A DNA stretch of 64,000 bases from positions 1 to 64,000 of the forward strand of contig PKFB01000031.1 of NCBI GenBank assembly GCA_002919305.1, read 5' to 3'. Below, piece after piece: positions 27,496-36,369 of this stretch (positions are counted from its first letter, which is position 1; every line of letters begins with the position of its first letter). Below the pieces are notes generated by a model. That model was not told the origin of the DNA and made no database searches. It worked only from the letters and a program-made list of their open reading frames with translations. The position numbers were made by a program, and so were the translations under genes. The DNA comes from Actinomycetales bacterium (GTDB lineage Bacteria; Actinomycetota; Actinomycetes; Mycobacteriales; Micromonosporaceae).

Positions 27496-29055
27496 GTGGC
27501 GGCGGAGGGGGCCGTCTCCGGTGTGCAGGCATCTGAGTCGATGTCTGCTTCTACAACGGGAAACCCGGCCAAGTCCGGGTGGGGGTCCGAGGGACAGCCG
27601 GGGAATGGCGCGGCGGCGGATGAGGGCAGCCAAGGAACGACACGATGGCGCTCCCCGTGGCGGGATTGGGAAGCCAGGTATGTCCGACGGCTGTTCTTTG
27701 TCGATCTTGGCGTAGGGCTGGCGGCGACGTCTGCGGCTTTCGGCCTGTGGTTCGGTACCACCTTCACCGCGTACACCCTGTGGTACGCGTTGCTGTCGGT
27801 GATTCTGCCGGTGGGGTGGACCGTCGTCCTCGCCTTTCATCGCGCCTACGACAGCCGGTACCTGTTCGTCGGTACAGACGAATACCAGCGGGTGCTGCGG
27901 GCGGGGTTGACGATGATCGCGACCACCGCCATGGTCTCCTACGCTCTGGATTTGTCACTGTCGCGGGGATATCTGCTGACGGCGTTGCCATCGGTGGTGT
28001 TGACGTGCCTGGTGGTCCGCTTCGGGTTGCGTAAACGGTTGCACCGTGCGCGGAACCGAGGGTGGTACATGCGGCGGGTGCTGGTTCTAGGCCACGCCAA
28101 CGCGGTGGCGGACCTGACCCGACTGCTGCGTCGGGAGCGCTACCACGGACTGCACGTGGTGGCGGCGTGCCTACCGGAGAAAGCGGACTGGGTCGACAAC
28201 GTCGACGTGCCGGTGTACGGCAGCTTCGCCGAGGCGCCGAAGGCGGTGGCGGCCACCTGCGCCGACACCGTGGTGGTGCTTTCCTGCCCCGAGTTGGACG
28301 GAGTGGCGTTGCGGCGTCTGGCCTGGCAGCTGGAGCGCCATGACGTCGACCTGATCGTGGCCAGCGCCCTGATGGACGTGGCCGGGACCCGAACCACGAT
28401 TCGTCCGGTGGACGGCCTGCCCATGTTGCATGTGGACCACCCCCGGATGACCGGCACGGCCCGATTCGTCAAGAACGTTGTCGACCGCCTAGTGGCCTTG
28501 ATCCTGCTGACGCTGCTGGCGCCGCTGCTGTTGGGGCTGGCGCTGCTGGTCCGGTGTACCTCACCCGGTCCGGCCTTGTTCCGACAGGTCCGGGTGGGCA
28601 AGGACGGCCGGGAGTTCGTCATGTTCAAGTACCGGACGATGTACGTCGACGCCGAGCAGCGCCGTGATCAGCTGGCCCACCTCAACGAACACGACGGCGT
28701 GCTGTTCAAGATCCGAAATGATCCACGGGTGACGCGCGTCGGCGTCTGGCTGCGTCGGTACTCGCTCGACGAGCTGCCTCAACTGATCAATGTCCTGCGG
28801 GGTGAGATGTCGCTGGTCGGGCCGCGTCCGCCGTTGCCCAGTGAGGTCGCGGCGTATCCCGAGGACATGCGGCGGCGTTTTGTAGTTCGTCCCGGTATCA
28901 CCGGCCTGTGGCAAGTCAGTGGACGCGCCGATCTGCCGTGGGAGGAAACGATCCGACTTGACCTACGTTACGTCGAGAACTGGTCACTCTCCCTTGACCT
29001 GGTGATTCTGCTGCGTACGCTCACTGCTGTATGGCGCGCCTCCGGCGCTTACTGA
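27496..29055 (+). CDS. Exopolysaccharide polyprenyl glycosylphosphotransferase
   Basis: A membrane enzyme of 519 residues that starts repeat-unit synthesis by moving a sugar-phosphate from a nucleotide sugar to a polyprenyl phosphate carrier. After a Gly/Ser-rich N-terminus there are four or five membrane helices (about 66-175) and a nucleotide-binding-like middle domain (about 190-300). The C-terminal bacterial sugar transferase domain (about 318-519) has a membrane-entry helix and FMFKYRTMYVDAEQ-like, DELPQLINVLRGEMSLVGPRP and RPGITGLWQVSGR motifs. The GTG at 27496 has GAGG about eight bases upstream. The sugar specificity cannot be read. It is the natural first gene of the polysaccharide block. 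Confidence 0.9.
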   Translation: MAAEGAVSGVQASESMSASTTGNPAKSGWGSEGQPGNGAAADEGSQGTTRWRSPWRDWEARYVRRLFFVDLGVGLAATSAAFGLWFGTTFTAYTLWYALLSVILPVGWTVVLAFHRAYDSRYLFVGTDEYQRVLRAGLTMIATTAMVSYALDLSLSRGYLLTALPSVVLTCLVVRFGLRKRLHRARNRGWYMRRVLVLGHANAVADLTRLLRRERYHGLHVVAACLPEKADWVDNVDVPVYGSFAEAPKAVAATCADTVVVLSCPELDGVALRRLAWQLERHDVDLIVASALMDVAGTRTTIRPVDGLPMLHVDHPRMTGTARFVKNVVDRLVALILLTLLAPLLLGLALLVRCTSPGPALFRQVRVGKDGREFVMFKYRTMYVDAEQRRDQLAHLNEHDGVLFKIRNDPRVTRVGVWLRRYSLDELPQLINVLRGEMSLVGPRPPLPSEVAAYPEDMRRRFVVRPGITGLWQVSGRADLPWEETIRLDLRYVENWSLSLDLVILLRTLTAVWRASGAY

Positions 29056-29070
29056 CAGGGCCGGGTGTGA

Positions 29071-29095
29071 GGGGCTTGGAGGCTAAGAGAGCCCC
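29071..29095 (+). terminator. Candidate hairpin after the glycosylphosphotransferase gene
   Basis: GGGGCT (29071-29076) pairs with AGCCCC (29090-29095) across a 13-base loop, 16 bases after the stop codon. Modest stem. Confidence 0.35.
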
Positions 29096-29183
29096 GGACG
29101 CGTCAGTCCGGTGGAACGGGCAGAGTGGCCCGTGGTGTGCCTACCCCATTCTGCGGCACCCATGAATCGATGGAGGCGTCCCT

Positions 29184-29966
29184 GTGACCGTTCCCCCCGA
29201 TCCCGATAACGACGGCGTGCTGGCGCGCTGGCTGGCCGCCACCGCGGGGCAGCTGCTGTGCCAATTGCGTGAGCAGATGGGATTCGAGGATCCGGCCGCG
29301 CTGAGAGCGGCCGGGGACCGACGCTCCCATGAGCTGCTGCTGACGGCGCTGGCGCGGTGGCGTCCCCACGACGCGGTGCTCAGCGAAGAAGGGATCGACG
29401 ACCCGGCGCGGTTGAGCGCCGATCGGGTGTGGATCGTCGATCCGCTGGACGGGACCAGGGAGTACGCCGAGGCAGGGCGTACCGACTGGGCCGTTCACGT
29501 CGCGTTGTGGGAACGCCGAGCCGGTGGCCTGACCGGTGGCGCCGTGGCGCTGCCTGCCACCGGGGTGGTGTTGGGCAGCGATACGCCGCCGCCGTACCCG
29601 ACACGTACCCCGGGTCCGTTGACCTTAGCGGTGAGCCGAACCCGACCCCCCGAGTTCATGACGGCGCTGGCCGAGCGGTTAGAGGCGGAGCTGGTCCCGA
29701 TGGGCTCCGCCGGTGCGAAGGCCAGCGCGGTGATCGAAGGGCGGGTCGACGCGTACGTCCACACCGGAGGACAGTACGAGTGGGATTCGGCGGCCCCGGT
29801 CGCTGTGGCATTGGCCACAGGACTGCATGTTTCCCGGGTGGATGGTTCGAATCTGGAATACAACCGCCCCGACCCTCGCCTCCCTGACCTCCTGGTGTGC
29901 CGGACAGAGCTCGCCGAACGGTTGCTCGACGCGCTCGCCGATCTCGGGGTCAAGGCCGAGCCCTGA
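29184..29966 (+). CDS. cysQ: 3'(2'),5'-bisphosphate nucleotidase (CysQ type)
   Basis: A magnesium-dependent phosphatase of 260 residues from the inositol monophosphatase superfamily. Members of this type hydrolyse PAP, the by-product of PAPS-dependent sulfotransferases, to AMP. Visible metal-site motifs are LSEEG (Glu), WIVDPLDGTREY (Asp, Asp) and YEWDSAAPVAVA (Asp). The GTG at 29184 has GGAGG seven bases upstream. It lies just before cysD and cysN and near three sulfotransferase genes, which supports PAP rather than inositol phosphate as substrate. M. tuberculosis CysQ (Rv2131c) is the nearest type I know. Confidence 0.88.
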   Translation: MTVPPDPDNDGVLARWLAATAGQLLCQLREQMGFEDPAALRAAGDRRSHELLLTALARWRPHDAVLSEEGIDDPARLSADRVWIVDPLDGTREYAEAGRTDWAVHVALWERRAGGLTGGAVALPATGVVLGSDTPPPYPTRTPGPLTLAVSRTRPPEFMTALAERLEAELVPMGSAGAKASAVIEGRVDAYVHTGGQYEWDSAAPVAVALATGLHVSRVDGSNLEYNRPDPRLPDLLVCRTELAERLLDALADLGVKAEP

Positions 29967-30054
29967 AGCGGGGCGATGACCGAACGACAGCAGCTGGCCC
30001 CGTAGGACAGATCCCCAGCCCGGGTCCGAGTGTGAGCCATGGACGGAGAAAACG

Positions 30055-30966
30055 ATGAGTCAGACCACTGACTACCGGATCAGTCATCTGGACGCCCTCG
30101 AGGCTGAGAGCATTTTCATCTTCCGGGAGGTCGTGGCGGAGTTTGAACGTCCTTGTTTGCTCTTCTCGGGTGGCAAGGACTCAATCGTGATGTTGCGGCT
30201 GGCCGAGAAAGCGTTCTGGCCCGCCCGGATCCCGTTCCCAGTGCTGCACGTGGACACCGGGCACAACTTCGACGAGGTGCTTCAGTTCCGGGACCGCCGG
30301 GTCGCCGAGTTGGGGGTACAGCTGCTGGTGGCCAGTGTCCAGGAGGCCATCGACCAAGGACTGGTCGTCGAGCCACCCAACAAGATGCGTAACCGGATCC
30401 AGACGCCGGTGTTGCTGAACGCGGTGGAGAAGTACCGCTTCGACGCGCTGTTCGGCGGTGCCCGGCGGGACGAGGAGAAGGCCCGGGCCAAGGAGCGGGT
30501 CTTCAGCTTCCGGGATGAGTTCGGCCAGTGGGACCCCAAGAACCAGCGTCCGGAGCTGTGGGCGCTGTACAACGCCCGTGTCCACCCCGGTGAGTCGATC
30601 CGGGTCTTCCCGCTGTCGAACTGGACCGAACTGGATGTCTGGCACTACATCGCGCGGGAGAACCTCGAGCTGCCGTCGATCTACTTCGCGCACGAGCGGG
30701 AAGTGGTGGAACGGGACGGGATGCTCTACGCCGTTAACCAATATGTGCAACCGCGGCCGGGGGAGACGCCCCGTGTGGAGCGGGTGCGGTACCGCACTGT
30801 GGGAGACGCCACCTGCACCGCCGCCATCCGTTCGGACGCTGACACCATCGAAAAGGTCATCGCCGAGGTCGCTACCACGCGCGTTACCGAGCGAGGAGCC
30901 ACCCGCGGCGACGACCGGGTGAGCGAATCCTCGATGGAGGACCGCAAGCGGGAAGGCTACTTCTGA
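30055..30966 (+). CDS. cysD: Sulfate adenylyltransferase subunit 2
   Basis: CysD is the catalytic subunit of heterodimeric ATP sulfurylase, which makes APS from sulfate and ATP. In 303 residues it has the PP-loop LLFSGGKDSIVM (Ser38-Ser43) and the conserved FGGARRDEEKARAKERVFSF and QWDPKNQRPELW segments. These place it with CysD rather than PAPS reductase (CysH), which lacks them. The ATG at 30055 is preceded by GGAG. The cysN start is four bases after its stop codon, so the two are coupled. Confidence 0.96.
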   Translation: MSQTTDYRISHLDALEAESIFIFREVVAEFERPCLLFSGGKDSIVMLRLAEKAFWPARIPFPVLHVDTGHNFDEVLQFRDRRVAELGVQLLVASVQEAIDQGLVVEPPNKMRNRIQTPVLLNAVEKYRFDALFGGARRDEEKARAKERVFSFRDEFGQWDPKNQRPELWALYNARVHPGESIRVFPLSNWTELDVWHYIARENLELPSIYFAHEREVVERDGMLYAVNQYVQPRPGETPRVERVRYRTVGDATCTAAIRSDADTIEKVIAEVATTRVTERGATRGDDRVSESSMEDRKREGYF

Positions 30967-30969
30967 TCC

Positions 30970-32223
30970 ATGGACCTACTGCGATTCGCCACGGCGGGCA
31001 GTGTCGACGATGGCAAGAGCACGCTGATCGGCCGACTGCTCTACGACTCCAAAGCGATCTTCAGCGACCAGCTGGCGGCGGTCGAGGCGACCAGCAAGGC
31101 GCGGGGCGATGACTACACCAACCTCGCGCTGCTGACCGATGGACTTCGAGCCGAGCGGGAGCAGGGCATCACCATCGACGTGGCGTACCGCTACTTCGCC
31201 ACTCCTCGGCGGAAGTTCATCATCGCTGACACCCCGGGGCACATCCAGTACACCCGCAACATGGTCACCGGCGCCTCCACGGCTGACCTGGCGTTGATCC
31301 TGGTCGACGCCCGCAACGGTCTGGTGGAGCAGTCCCGCCGGCACGCCTTCCTGTGCTCGCTGCTGCGGGTGCCGCACATGGTGCTGTGCGTCAACAAGAT
31401 GGACCTGGTCGACTGGTCGGAGGAGGTGTTCACGCGGATCCGACAGGAGTTCACGGCGTTCGCCACCAAGTTGGACATCCCGGATCTGACCGTGATCCCG
31501 ATCTCCGCGTTGAAGGGCGACAACGTCGTTACCCGGTCGTCGGCCATGCCCTGGTATGAAGGGCCGTCGCTGCTGCACCACTTGGAGAACGTGCACATCG
31601 CCTCCGACCGGAACCTGGTCGACGTCCGGTTCCCGGTACAGTACGTGATTCGTCCCCAGCGGGAGGACGCCCGGGATTACCGAGGGTACGCGGGGCAGAT
31701 CGCCAGCGGGGTCCTCAAGCCGGGGGACGAGGTGATGGTGCTGCCCAGCGGCTTCACGACCACGGTGGCGGGAATCGACACCGCTGACGGTCCGGTCGAT
31801 CAGGCGTTCCCGCCGATGTCGGTGACGGTGCGGCTCGCCGATGAGCTGGACGTGTCGCGGGGGGACATGATCTGCCGCCCGAACAACCAGCCCCACGTCG
31901 CCCAGGACATTGAGGCGATGGTGTGCTGGATGGATGAGCAGCGGCCGATGCGGCCTTCCGGCAAGTACCTCATCAAGCACACCACGCGGACGGTCCGTGC
32001 GTTGGTCCGCCACCTGTACTACCGGCTGGACATCAACACCCTGCACCGGGACGAAAGCGTCGAGCAGTTGGCATTGAACGAGATCGGTCGAGTCCGGTTG
32101 CGGACCACCCAGCCCTTGCTGTGCGACGAGTACCGGCGTAACCGCACCACGGGTGGCTTCGTGATCATCGACGAGGGCACCAACCGGACGGTGGGCGCCG
32201 GCATCATCGTCGACGCCGCGTGA
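30970..32223 (+). CDS. cysN: Sulfate adenylyltransferase subunit 1 (GTPase)
   Basis: CysN is the EF-Tu-like GTPase that drives CysD. It has GSVDDGKST (10-18), the switch II DTPGH (87-91), NKMD (142-145), then beta-barrel domains 2 and 3 to residue 417. Many actinobacterial CysN proteins carry a fused C-terminal APS kinase (CysNC); this one ends without it. An APS kinase is found 20 kb away at 52214. Two hairpin arms (32264-32295) follow the gene. Confidence 0.95.
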   Translation: MDLLRFATAGSVDDGKSTLIGRLLYDSKAIFSDQLAAVEATSKARGDDYTNLALLTDGLRAEREQGITIDVAYRYFATPRRKFIIADTPGHIQYTRNMVTGASTADLALILVDARNGLVEQSRRHAFLCSLLRVPHMVLCVNKMDLVDWSEEVFTRIRQEFTAFATKLDIPDLTVIPISALKGDNVVTRSSAMPWYEGPSLLHHLENVHIASDRNLVDVRFPVQYVIRPQREDARDYRGYAGQIASGVLKPGDEVMVLPSGFTTTVAGIDTADGPVDQAFPPMSVTVRLADELDVSRGDMICRPNNQPHVAQDIEAMVCWMDEQRPMRPSGKYLIKHTTRTVRALVRHLYYRLDINTLHRDESVEQLALNEIGRVRLRTTQPLLCDEYRRNRTTGGFVIIDEGTNRTVGAGIIVDAA

Positions 32224-32263
32224 TGCGGTTGCCGGCGGCTGTCCGGCATTGCTTTGGTGGGAT

Positions 32264-32295
32264 CCGGCCCGGTTGCCTGTCGAGCGTCGGGCCGG
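32264..32295. terminator. Candidate terminator between cysN and the GT2 gene
   Basis: A perfect 8-bp stem, CCGGCCCG with CGGGCCGG, and a 16-base loop lie in the gap between converging genes. The rest of the 230-base gap (32224-32453) shows nothing else. Confidence 0.4.
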
Positions 32296-32453
32296 CCCAT
32301 CGTGCGGTGAGGCGGAAGCCACGCGCCTCGCGGCCGGGGCCGGGAGCTACTCCCGGCTCGGATCCAGATAGGTGTGTACGCTCACCCGCTCCCTGTGGCG
32401 ACCGTGGAGGCGGTCACCGCCTGTCATGGCTGTCGTGGTGCGGCGGGTGTTGG

Positions 32454-33371
32454 TCAAATGCCGTGTCCTCGGCGGTGCAGCGCGGTCAACACGGACTCCA
32501 CGTTGATCATCCCTGTCGCTGCCGCCAGCGCGATCGCGGCCCGAGGCTCACGCCAGCGCGTCCGGAGCGCCCGACCGGCCCACTTGGCGGCGTTCCAACG
32601 GTCTCCTTTGGCCGCGTGCCAGCAGGCGAGCTGGCCGTAAACCCGTGCGGCACCATGCCGGCAGCGACCGATCTCGGGATGCCGCTTCAGCATCCAGGTC
32701 AGTGACTCGATTTTGGTGTCATAGCGGTGAGCGAAAAGGGAGGTGCGTCCCCACAGCACCCGCACCAGAGGCTGGTCGACGTGGGTGATCGGTCGGCGTT
32801 TAGCGGCCCGTAGAAGCAGATCCCAGTCTTCGTTTTGGCTTCCCGGCGCGTCTTCGGCGACCAGGCCGATCCCGGTGTCCTCGCTGGTCAGCAGAGGGCG
32901 GCGTATCACAAACGTCGAGGAATGCAGCATCACCATCCGGGAGCGCAGCAGGTGCGGCAGTCTGATGGTGTCCGTGCCGGCCAACCGGGGGGTGAGTCGG
33001 TCCTCGAACTGCACCTCGATAGCGCAGGTGACCAGCTCCGCGTCGTGCTCCAGCAGCGCTGTCACCTGGGCGGCTAACTTGCCGGGGAGCCAGACGTCAT
33101 CGTCGTCGCAGAACGCCACCAGATCGGTGTCTAACGCCAGAATCCCGGTGTTGCGGGCGCCGGCGAGGCCAGGGGTCCGGGTATTACGGGCCACCAGCAC
33201 CGGGCGGCACCCGTCACGGGCGAGTGTGGTGTCGGGGGGTGTGCCGTCATAGACCACGATCACCCGTAGGGGACCGGCGTACTCCTGAGACAGGACGGCC
33301 TGCACCGCGCGTCTCAGCAGAGCGGGGCGGTCCCGGGTGGGGATGACCACACCTACCGATGGCCAGTTCAT
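32454..33371 (-). CDS. Glycosyltransferase family 2
   Basis: A GT-A fold inverting glycosyltransferase of 305 residues that would add one sugar to the lipid-linked repeat unit on the cytosolic face. It has the VGVVIPTRDRPALLRRAV N-terminus, the GLAGARNTGI segment, the metal-binding FCDDDDVW (DxD) and a QNEDWDLLLRA acceptor-side motif with the likely catalytic base. There is no membrane helix. Its ATG overlaps the TGA of the upstream sulfotransferase (33368) by four bases, so sugar transfer and sulfation genes are translationally coupled. Confidence 0.9.
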   Translation of the reverse strand: MNWPSVGVVIPTRDRPALLRRAVQAVLSQEYAGPLRVIVVYDGTPPDTTLARDGCRPVLVARNTRTPGLAGARNTGILALDTDLVAFCDDDDVWLPGKLAAQVTALLEHDAELVTCAIEVQFEDRLTPRLAGTDTIRLPHLLRSRMVMLHSSTFVIRRPLLTSEDTGIGLVAEDAPGSQNEDWDLLLRAAKRRPITHVDQPLVRVLWGRTSLFAHRYDTKIESLTWMLKRHPEIGRCRHGAARVYGQLACWHAAKGDRWNAAKWAGRALRTRWREPRAAIALAAATGMINVESVLTALHRRGHGI

Positions 33372-34291
33372 GACGTGGTCCCTTGGTAGCCGTAACGGCG
33401 CAGCATGGGGGCGGTCAGTGTAGTGACCAGGCGACGCTGTCCAGCAGGCAGTTCGGTACGCCAGGCGTCGTCCCGGATGATGGGGACGCGACCGACGGTG
33501 AACCGTATCGGATTGCCAGCCGCGCTGTGACCTGGGCGAAGGTCGACATAGGACGCGGTGAGGAAAGCCATGGGGCCGGGGTCGATCTCGGCGAACTCGG
33601 CCAGCTCCTTAATCGTGGCCACTGGGTCGAGCAGAAAGTCCTCGTATCTGACGCGAACCAGCCGGTCATGCCAGCGTCCGAGCAGGTCGAACGCGGCGTT
33701 GTGGGTGTTCCACAGCAGCGCGGAGCGAGTCGGGGTGTAGCGGGTCATCAAGGCCCCGTCGGCCTCGGGGCGGGAGACCTGTTTAGTCCAGGAGTAGGCC
33801 ACTCCCCGGCTGTCGCGGACGACATGCACGATCCGCAGATCGATGTCCTGAGCCCAGCGCAGACAGTAGGCCAGGGAGGCGTGTTTAGAGGAGTCGATGA
33901 TCACACGGGCCCCGGTCTGCTCAGCCGCCGCCCGGTAGATCCGGGTGTAGTAGCTGGTGTACTCCCGCACCAAGGACTCATAGGCGGTGGGAAGACGGCG
34001 GCCAGCGAGGCGGGGGAGATGCCGGGTGCGCTCCACAGCGGTACGCAACTCGCAAACCCGGTTGGTGTCGACCTGTTCCCAGCCGCCGAACGCGCGCTGC
34101 CCAATGCCCTGCCAGAAGTCACAGGCGGAGAAACGCGCGCCGCAGGAGCAGCGTTCGTCATCCCGGATGTCTCGCTGCCAGAGATGAACGACTTCGCCGA
34201 GGGGGCATACCCCCGGTAGCTGGCCCAGGATCCGCTCCAGCAGGGTCGTGCCGCTGCGTCCGAGTCCACCGAGAAACAGCACCCGTACCAT
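33368..34291 (-). CDS. PAPS-dependent sulfotransferase 1
   Basis: A sulfotransferase of 307 residues that would move sulfate from PAPS to an acceptor hydroxyl. The 5'-phosphosulfate loop is LGGLGRSGTTLLERIL (residues 7-22), and the 3'-phosphate site is HVVRDSRGVAYSW (156-168) with the expected Arg and Ser. A Cys-rich insert (DERCSCGARFSACDF, 45-59) could bind a metal. ATG 34291 has AGGAAGG just upstream. It is divergent from the WecG-type gene with a 70-base AT-rich gap. The acceptor is unknown; location points to a polysaccharide or its lipid-linked unit. Confidence 0.88.
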   Translation of the reverse strand: MVRVLFLGGLGRSGTTLLERILGQLPGVCPLGEVVHLWQRDIRDDERCSCGARFSACDFWQGIGQRAFGGWEQVDTNRVCELRTAVERTRHLPRLAGRRLPTAYESLVREYTSYYTRIYRAAAEQTGARVIIDSSKHASLAYCLRWAQDIDLRIVHVVRDSRGVAYSWTKQVSRPEADGALMTRYTPTRSALLWNTHNAAFDLLGRWHDRLVRVRYEDFLLDPVATIKELAEFAEIDPGPMAFLTASYVDLRPGHSAAGNPIRFTVGRVPIIRDDAWRTELPAGQRRLVTTLTAPMLRRYGYQGTTS

Positions 34292-34361
34292 CTGCTACCT
34301 TCCTGCGACCTCAGGTCTACAGGGTAGATAACGGAAACTTCGCAAATTCGTTACTTAATAG
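34292..34361. promoter_or_regulatory. Divergent promoter region, sulfotransferase 1 / WecG-type gene
   Basis: A 70-base AT-rich gap for this genome. On the minus strand TTATCT is a possible -10 for the sulfotransferase. On the plus strand the TTACTTAATAG stretch ends next to the GTG at 34362 and may support a leaderless start. Confidence 0.35.
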
Positions 34362-35135
34362 GTGAGGCGCGTTGTCGTAGCCAATGTCGCTTTTGATTCG
34401 CTAACGCAAGAGCAGGCAGTGGCACGGGTGCTCGCCGCGTGGAGGCGGGGTGAGGGCGGTCGTATCGTCACCCCGAACATCGACATTCTGCGAATCGTCT
34501 CTCGGTGCGAGGAGGCGCGGCGGCTCGTCGTCAGCTCCTCACTGATCCTGGCCGATGGGATGCCCGTGGTGTGGGCCAGCCGGCTGGCGGGTGACCCCCT
34601 GCCGTGTCGGGTCGCGGGATCTGACCTGTTGTGGGCGCTGTGCGCGGCGGCCGCCGCCGAGGGGCGCTCGGTGTATCTGCTCGGCGGTGCCGGCGGTGTC
34701 CCTGACCGCGCGGCTTCCGTGCTGCGGGGCCGGTATCCGGACCTGCAGATCGCGGGGACGCACAGCCCGCCCTTTGGATTCGACGCCTCCGTCGAGGGGG
34801 TGCAGGCCGTGGTCGCGGAGGTCAGGGAGAAAAAGCCGGATCTGGTCTTCGTCGGGCTCGGGTTTCCCCGTCAGGAGCGGCTCATTGACGTGCTCGTCCC
34901 CGAGCTGCCCACGACGTGGTTCGTCGGGTGCGGCGCCAGCATTGACTTCGCGGCGGGGAGACTACGTCGAGCTCCGGTGTGGATGCGCCGCCTTGGTCTG
35001 GAGTGGACACATCGGCTGGCATGCGAACCGCGGCGGCTGTTCCGCCGCTACCTCATCAATGATCTGCCGTTCGCGATCCGGCTGCTGACCACCTCCGCTC
35101 TCTCCCGGTTCGGGCGAGCGCCCCAGCTCCTGTGA
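34362..35135 (+). CDS. WecG/TagA/CpsF family glycosyltransferase
   Basis: A GT26 enzyme of 257 residues of the type that adds ManNAc or a related sugar to a polyprenyl-diphosphate-linked primer. Conserved stretches are VTPNIDILRI, ILADGMPVVWAS (with the putative catalytic Asp), VYLLGGAGGV, LVFVGLGFPRQE and the C-terminal GCGASIDFAAGRLRRAPVWM with WTHRLACEPRRLFRRY. The C-terminal appendage is thought to hold it at the membrane. The GTG at 34362 has no ribosome site. It is the only plus-strand gene among the minus-strand polysaccharide genes. Confidence 0.9.
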   Translation: MRRVVVANVAFDSLTQEQAVARVLAAWRRGEGGRIVTPNIDILRIVSRCEEARRLVVSSSLILADGMPVVWASRLAGDPLPCRVAGSDLLWALCAAAAAEGRSVYLLGGAGGVPDRAASVLRGRYPDLQIAGTHSPPFGFDASVEGVQAVVAEVREKKPDLVFVGLGFPRQERLIDVLVPELPTTWFVGCGASIDFAAGRLRRAPVWMRRLGLEWTHRLACEPRRLFRRYLINDLPFAIRLLTTSALSRFGRAPQLL

Positions 35136-35141
35136 GAACAG

Positions 35142-35169
35142 TCCTGTAAGGACATTCCTATAAGGACAT
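35142..35169. repeat. 14-bp imperfect tandem repeat
   Basis: TCCTGTAAGGACAT is followed directly by TCCTATAAGGACAT. Each unit contains a small TCCT...AGGA hairpin. It lies just after the WecG-type gene, between converging genes, and may act in termination. Confidence 0.6.
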
Positions 35170-35304
35170 GAGGAGACCGGGTTTGGGAGCCGGCCGAGCC
35201 CCGATCGACTCAGCCGGGACCGACGCATCGGCGAGATACTCCTGGCCCGCGTACTCCTGGGTCGGGGGGAGGCCTATGCGTCCACGGCGCGGGCCTACGC
35301 CGCC

Positions 35305-36369
35305 TCAAAGGCGAACCTGCGGGCTTGACGACAGGGAGCCGTCCGGGACCGAGGTCGTCTCGGGGTAGAAGCGGGCAGCGACGTCGGCGGTGAGGGCGCG
35401 TACCCGGGCGATCTCGGCCTCGCTGAGGCGGCTTCGGTAGGAATCCAAGGCGGCGGCGGAGTTCAACGGCCGGAACGCCGTCTTCGACAGGCCGAACCGG
35501 AGGGTCCAGCGGTGGGCGTCATCGACCCGATCACCGCTGGCACACGCGGCCAGTATCTTGGCGCGGACCCGATCGCGCCAGGTCAGACCGAAGAAGTCGT
35601 ACAGCTCAGCGAACCCGTCGAGCGGGTGCCGCGCCAGATCCTCGTACCGGCGTACCGTCACCCCAGGGATGGTCCGATAGTGCTGATCAACAATCCGGTA
35701 GACCAGGCACCACAGGGTGGCGATCCGCGCGATCGGGTCGGGGATTCCGATCAGGGACCGCATCGTCTCCACATGCTCACCGAGCAGATCCCGCACCAGC
35801 AGCGGCTGCTCCAGCAGCTCGTGGAAGTGCACCTGCCAACCCAGGCGGCGCCAACTGCCCACGAGTGCGACCGGATCCCGTACCAGCACCACGGCCCGGC
35901 AACCGAGCCGCCGCACCAGCCAGGGGACGGACAACACCGCGAACGGATCATTCAGGAGGGCACGCCGGCCGCGCCATCGCCCCACCGTGAAGGCGGTGCC
36001 GTATTTGACCAGACGCCCCAGGTCATACCAGGAACGGTTGCGGCGCAGCTCCGCGAGGAAGCCGTACCGCAGCGCCACGGTACGCCGGAAGGCCGGCAGC
36101 CACTCGCCCTCGTTCTCGTCGCAGATGTACTGGAAACGGTGGGTGACTCGGGCGTTGAGCACACCCGGGGACTGCCCCGGGGGATGCTGCGGATTGAGTG
36201 GCTCGTTGACGTACACCACTTCGCCGCTGGCTTCCAGCATCTTGCCCACCCAACTGGTGCCGGTGCGAGGCAGGCCAGTGACGAGTAGAGGCGACGCGGT
36301 CGTCGGCGTCGCGGTCTTTGAATCTGGCGTCGCCGTTTCTGAATCTGAAGAGGCGTGGTCATACGTCAT
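35305..36369 (-). CDS. PAPS-dependent sulfotransferase 2
   Basis: A protein of 354 residues with sulfotransferase signatures: LLVTGLPRTGTSWVGKML for the 5'-phosphosulfate loop and AVVLVRDPVALVGSWRRL for the 3'-phosphate site. The body is long and helical. ATG 36369 is used; the 58 residues upstream in frame overlap the flippase gene and look like antisense-type translation. It overlaps the end of the flippase gene by 11 bases, making it the last gene of an overlapping minus-strand operon that begins at 43382. It is unlike sulfotransferases 1 and 3 outside the PAPS motifs, so it probably has another acceptor position. Confidence 0.87.
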   Translation of the reverse strand: MTYDHASSDSETATPDSKTATPTTASPLLVTGLPRTGTSWVGKMLEASGEVVYVNEPLNPQHPPGQSPGVLNARVTHRFQYICDENEGEWLPAFRRTVALRYGFLAELRRNRSWYDLGRLVKYGTAFTVGRWRGRRALLNDPFAVLSVPWLVRRLGCRAVVLVRDPVALVGSWRRLGWQVHFHELLEQPLLVRDLLGEHVETMRSLIGIPDPIARIATLWCLVYRIVDQHYRTIPGVTVRRYEDLARHPLDGFAELYDFFGLTWRDRVRAKILAACASGDRVDDAHRWTLRFGLSKTAFRPLNSAAALDSYRSRLSEAEIARVRALTADVAARFYPETTSVPDGSLSSSPQVRL

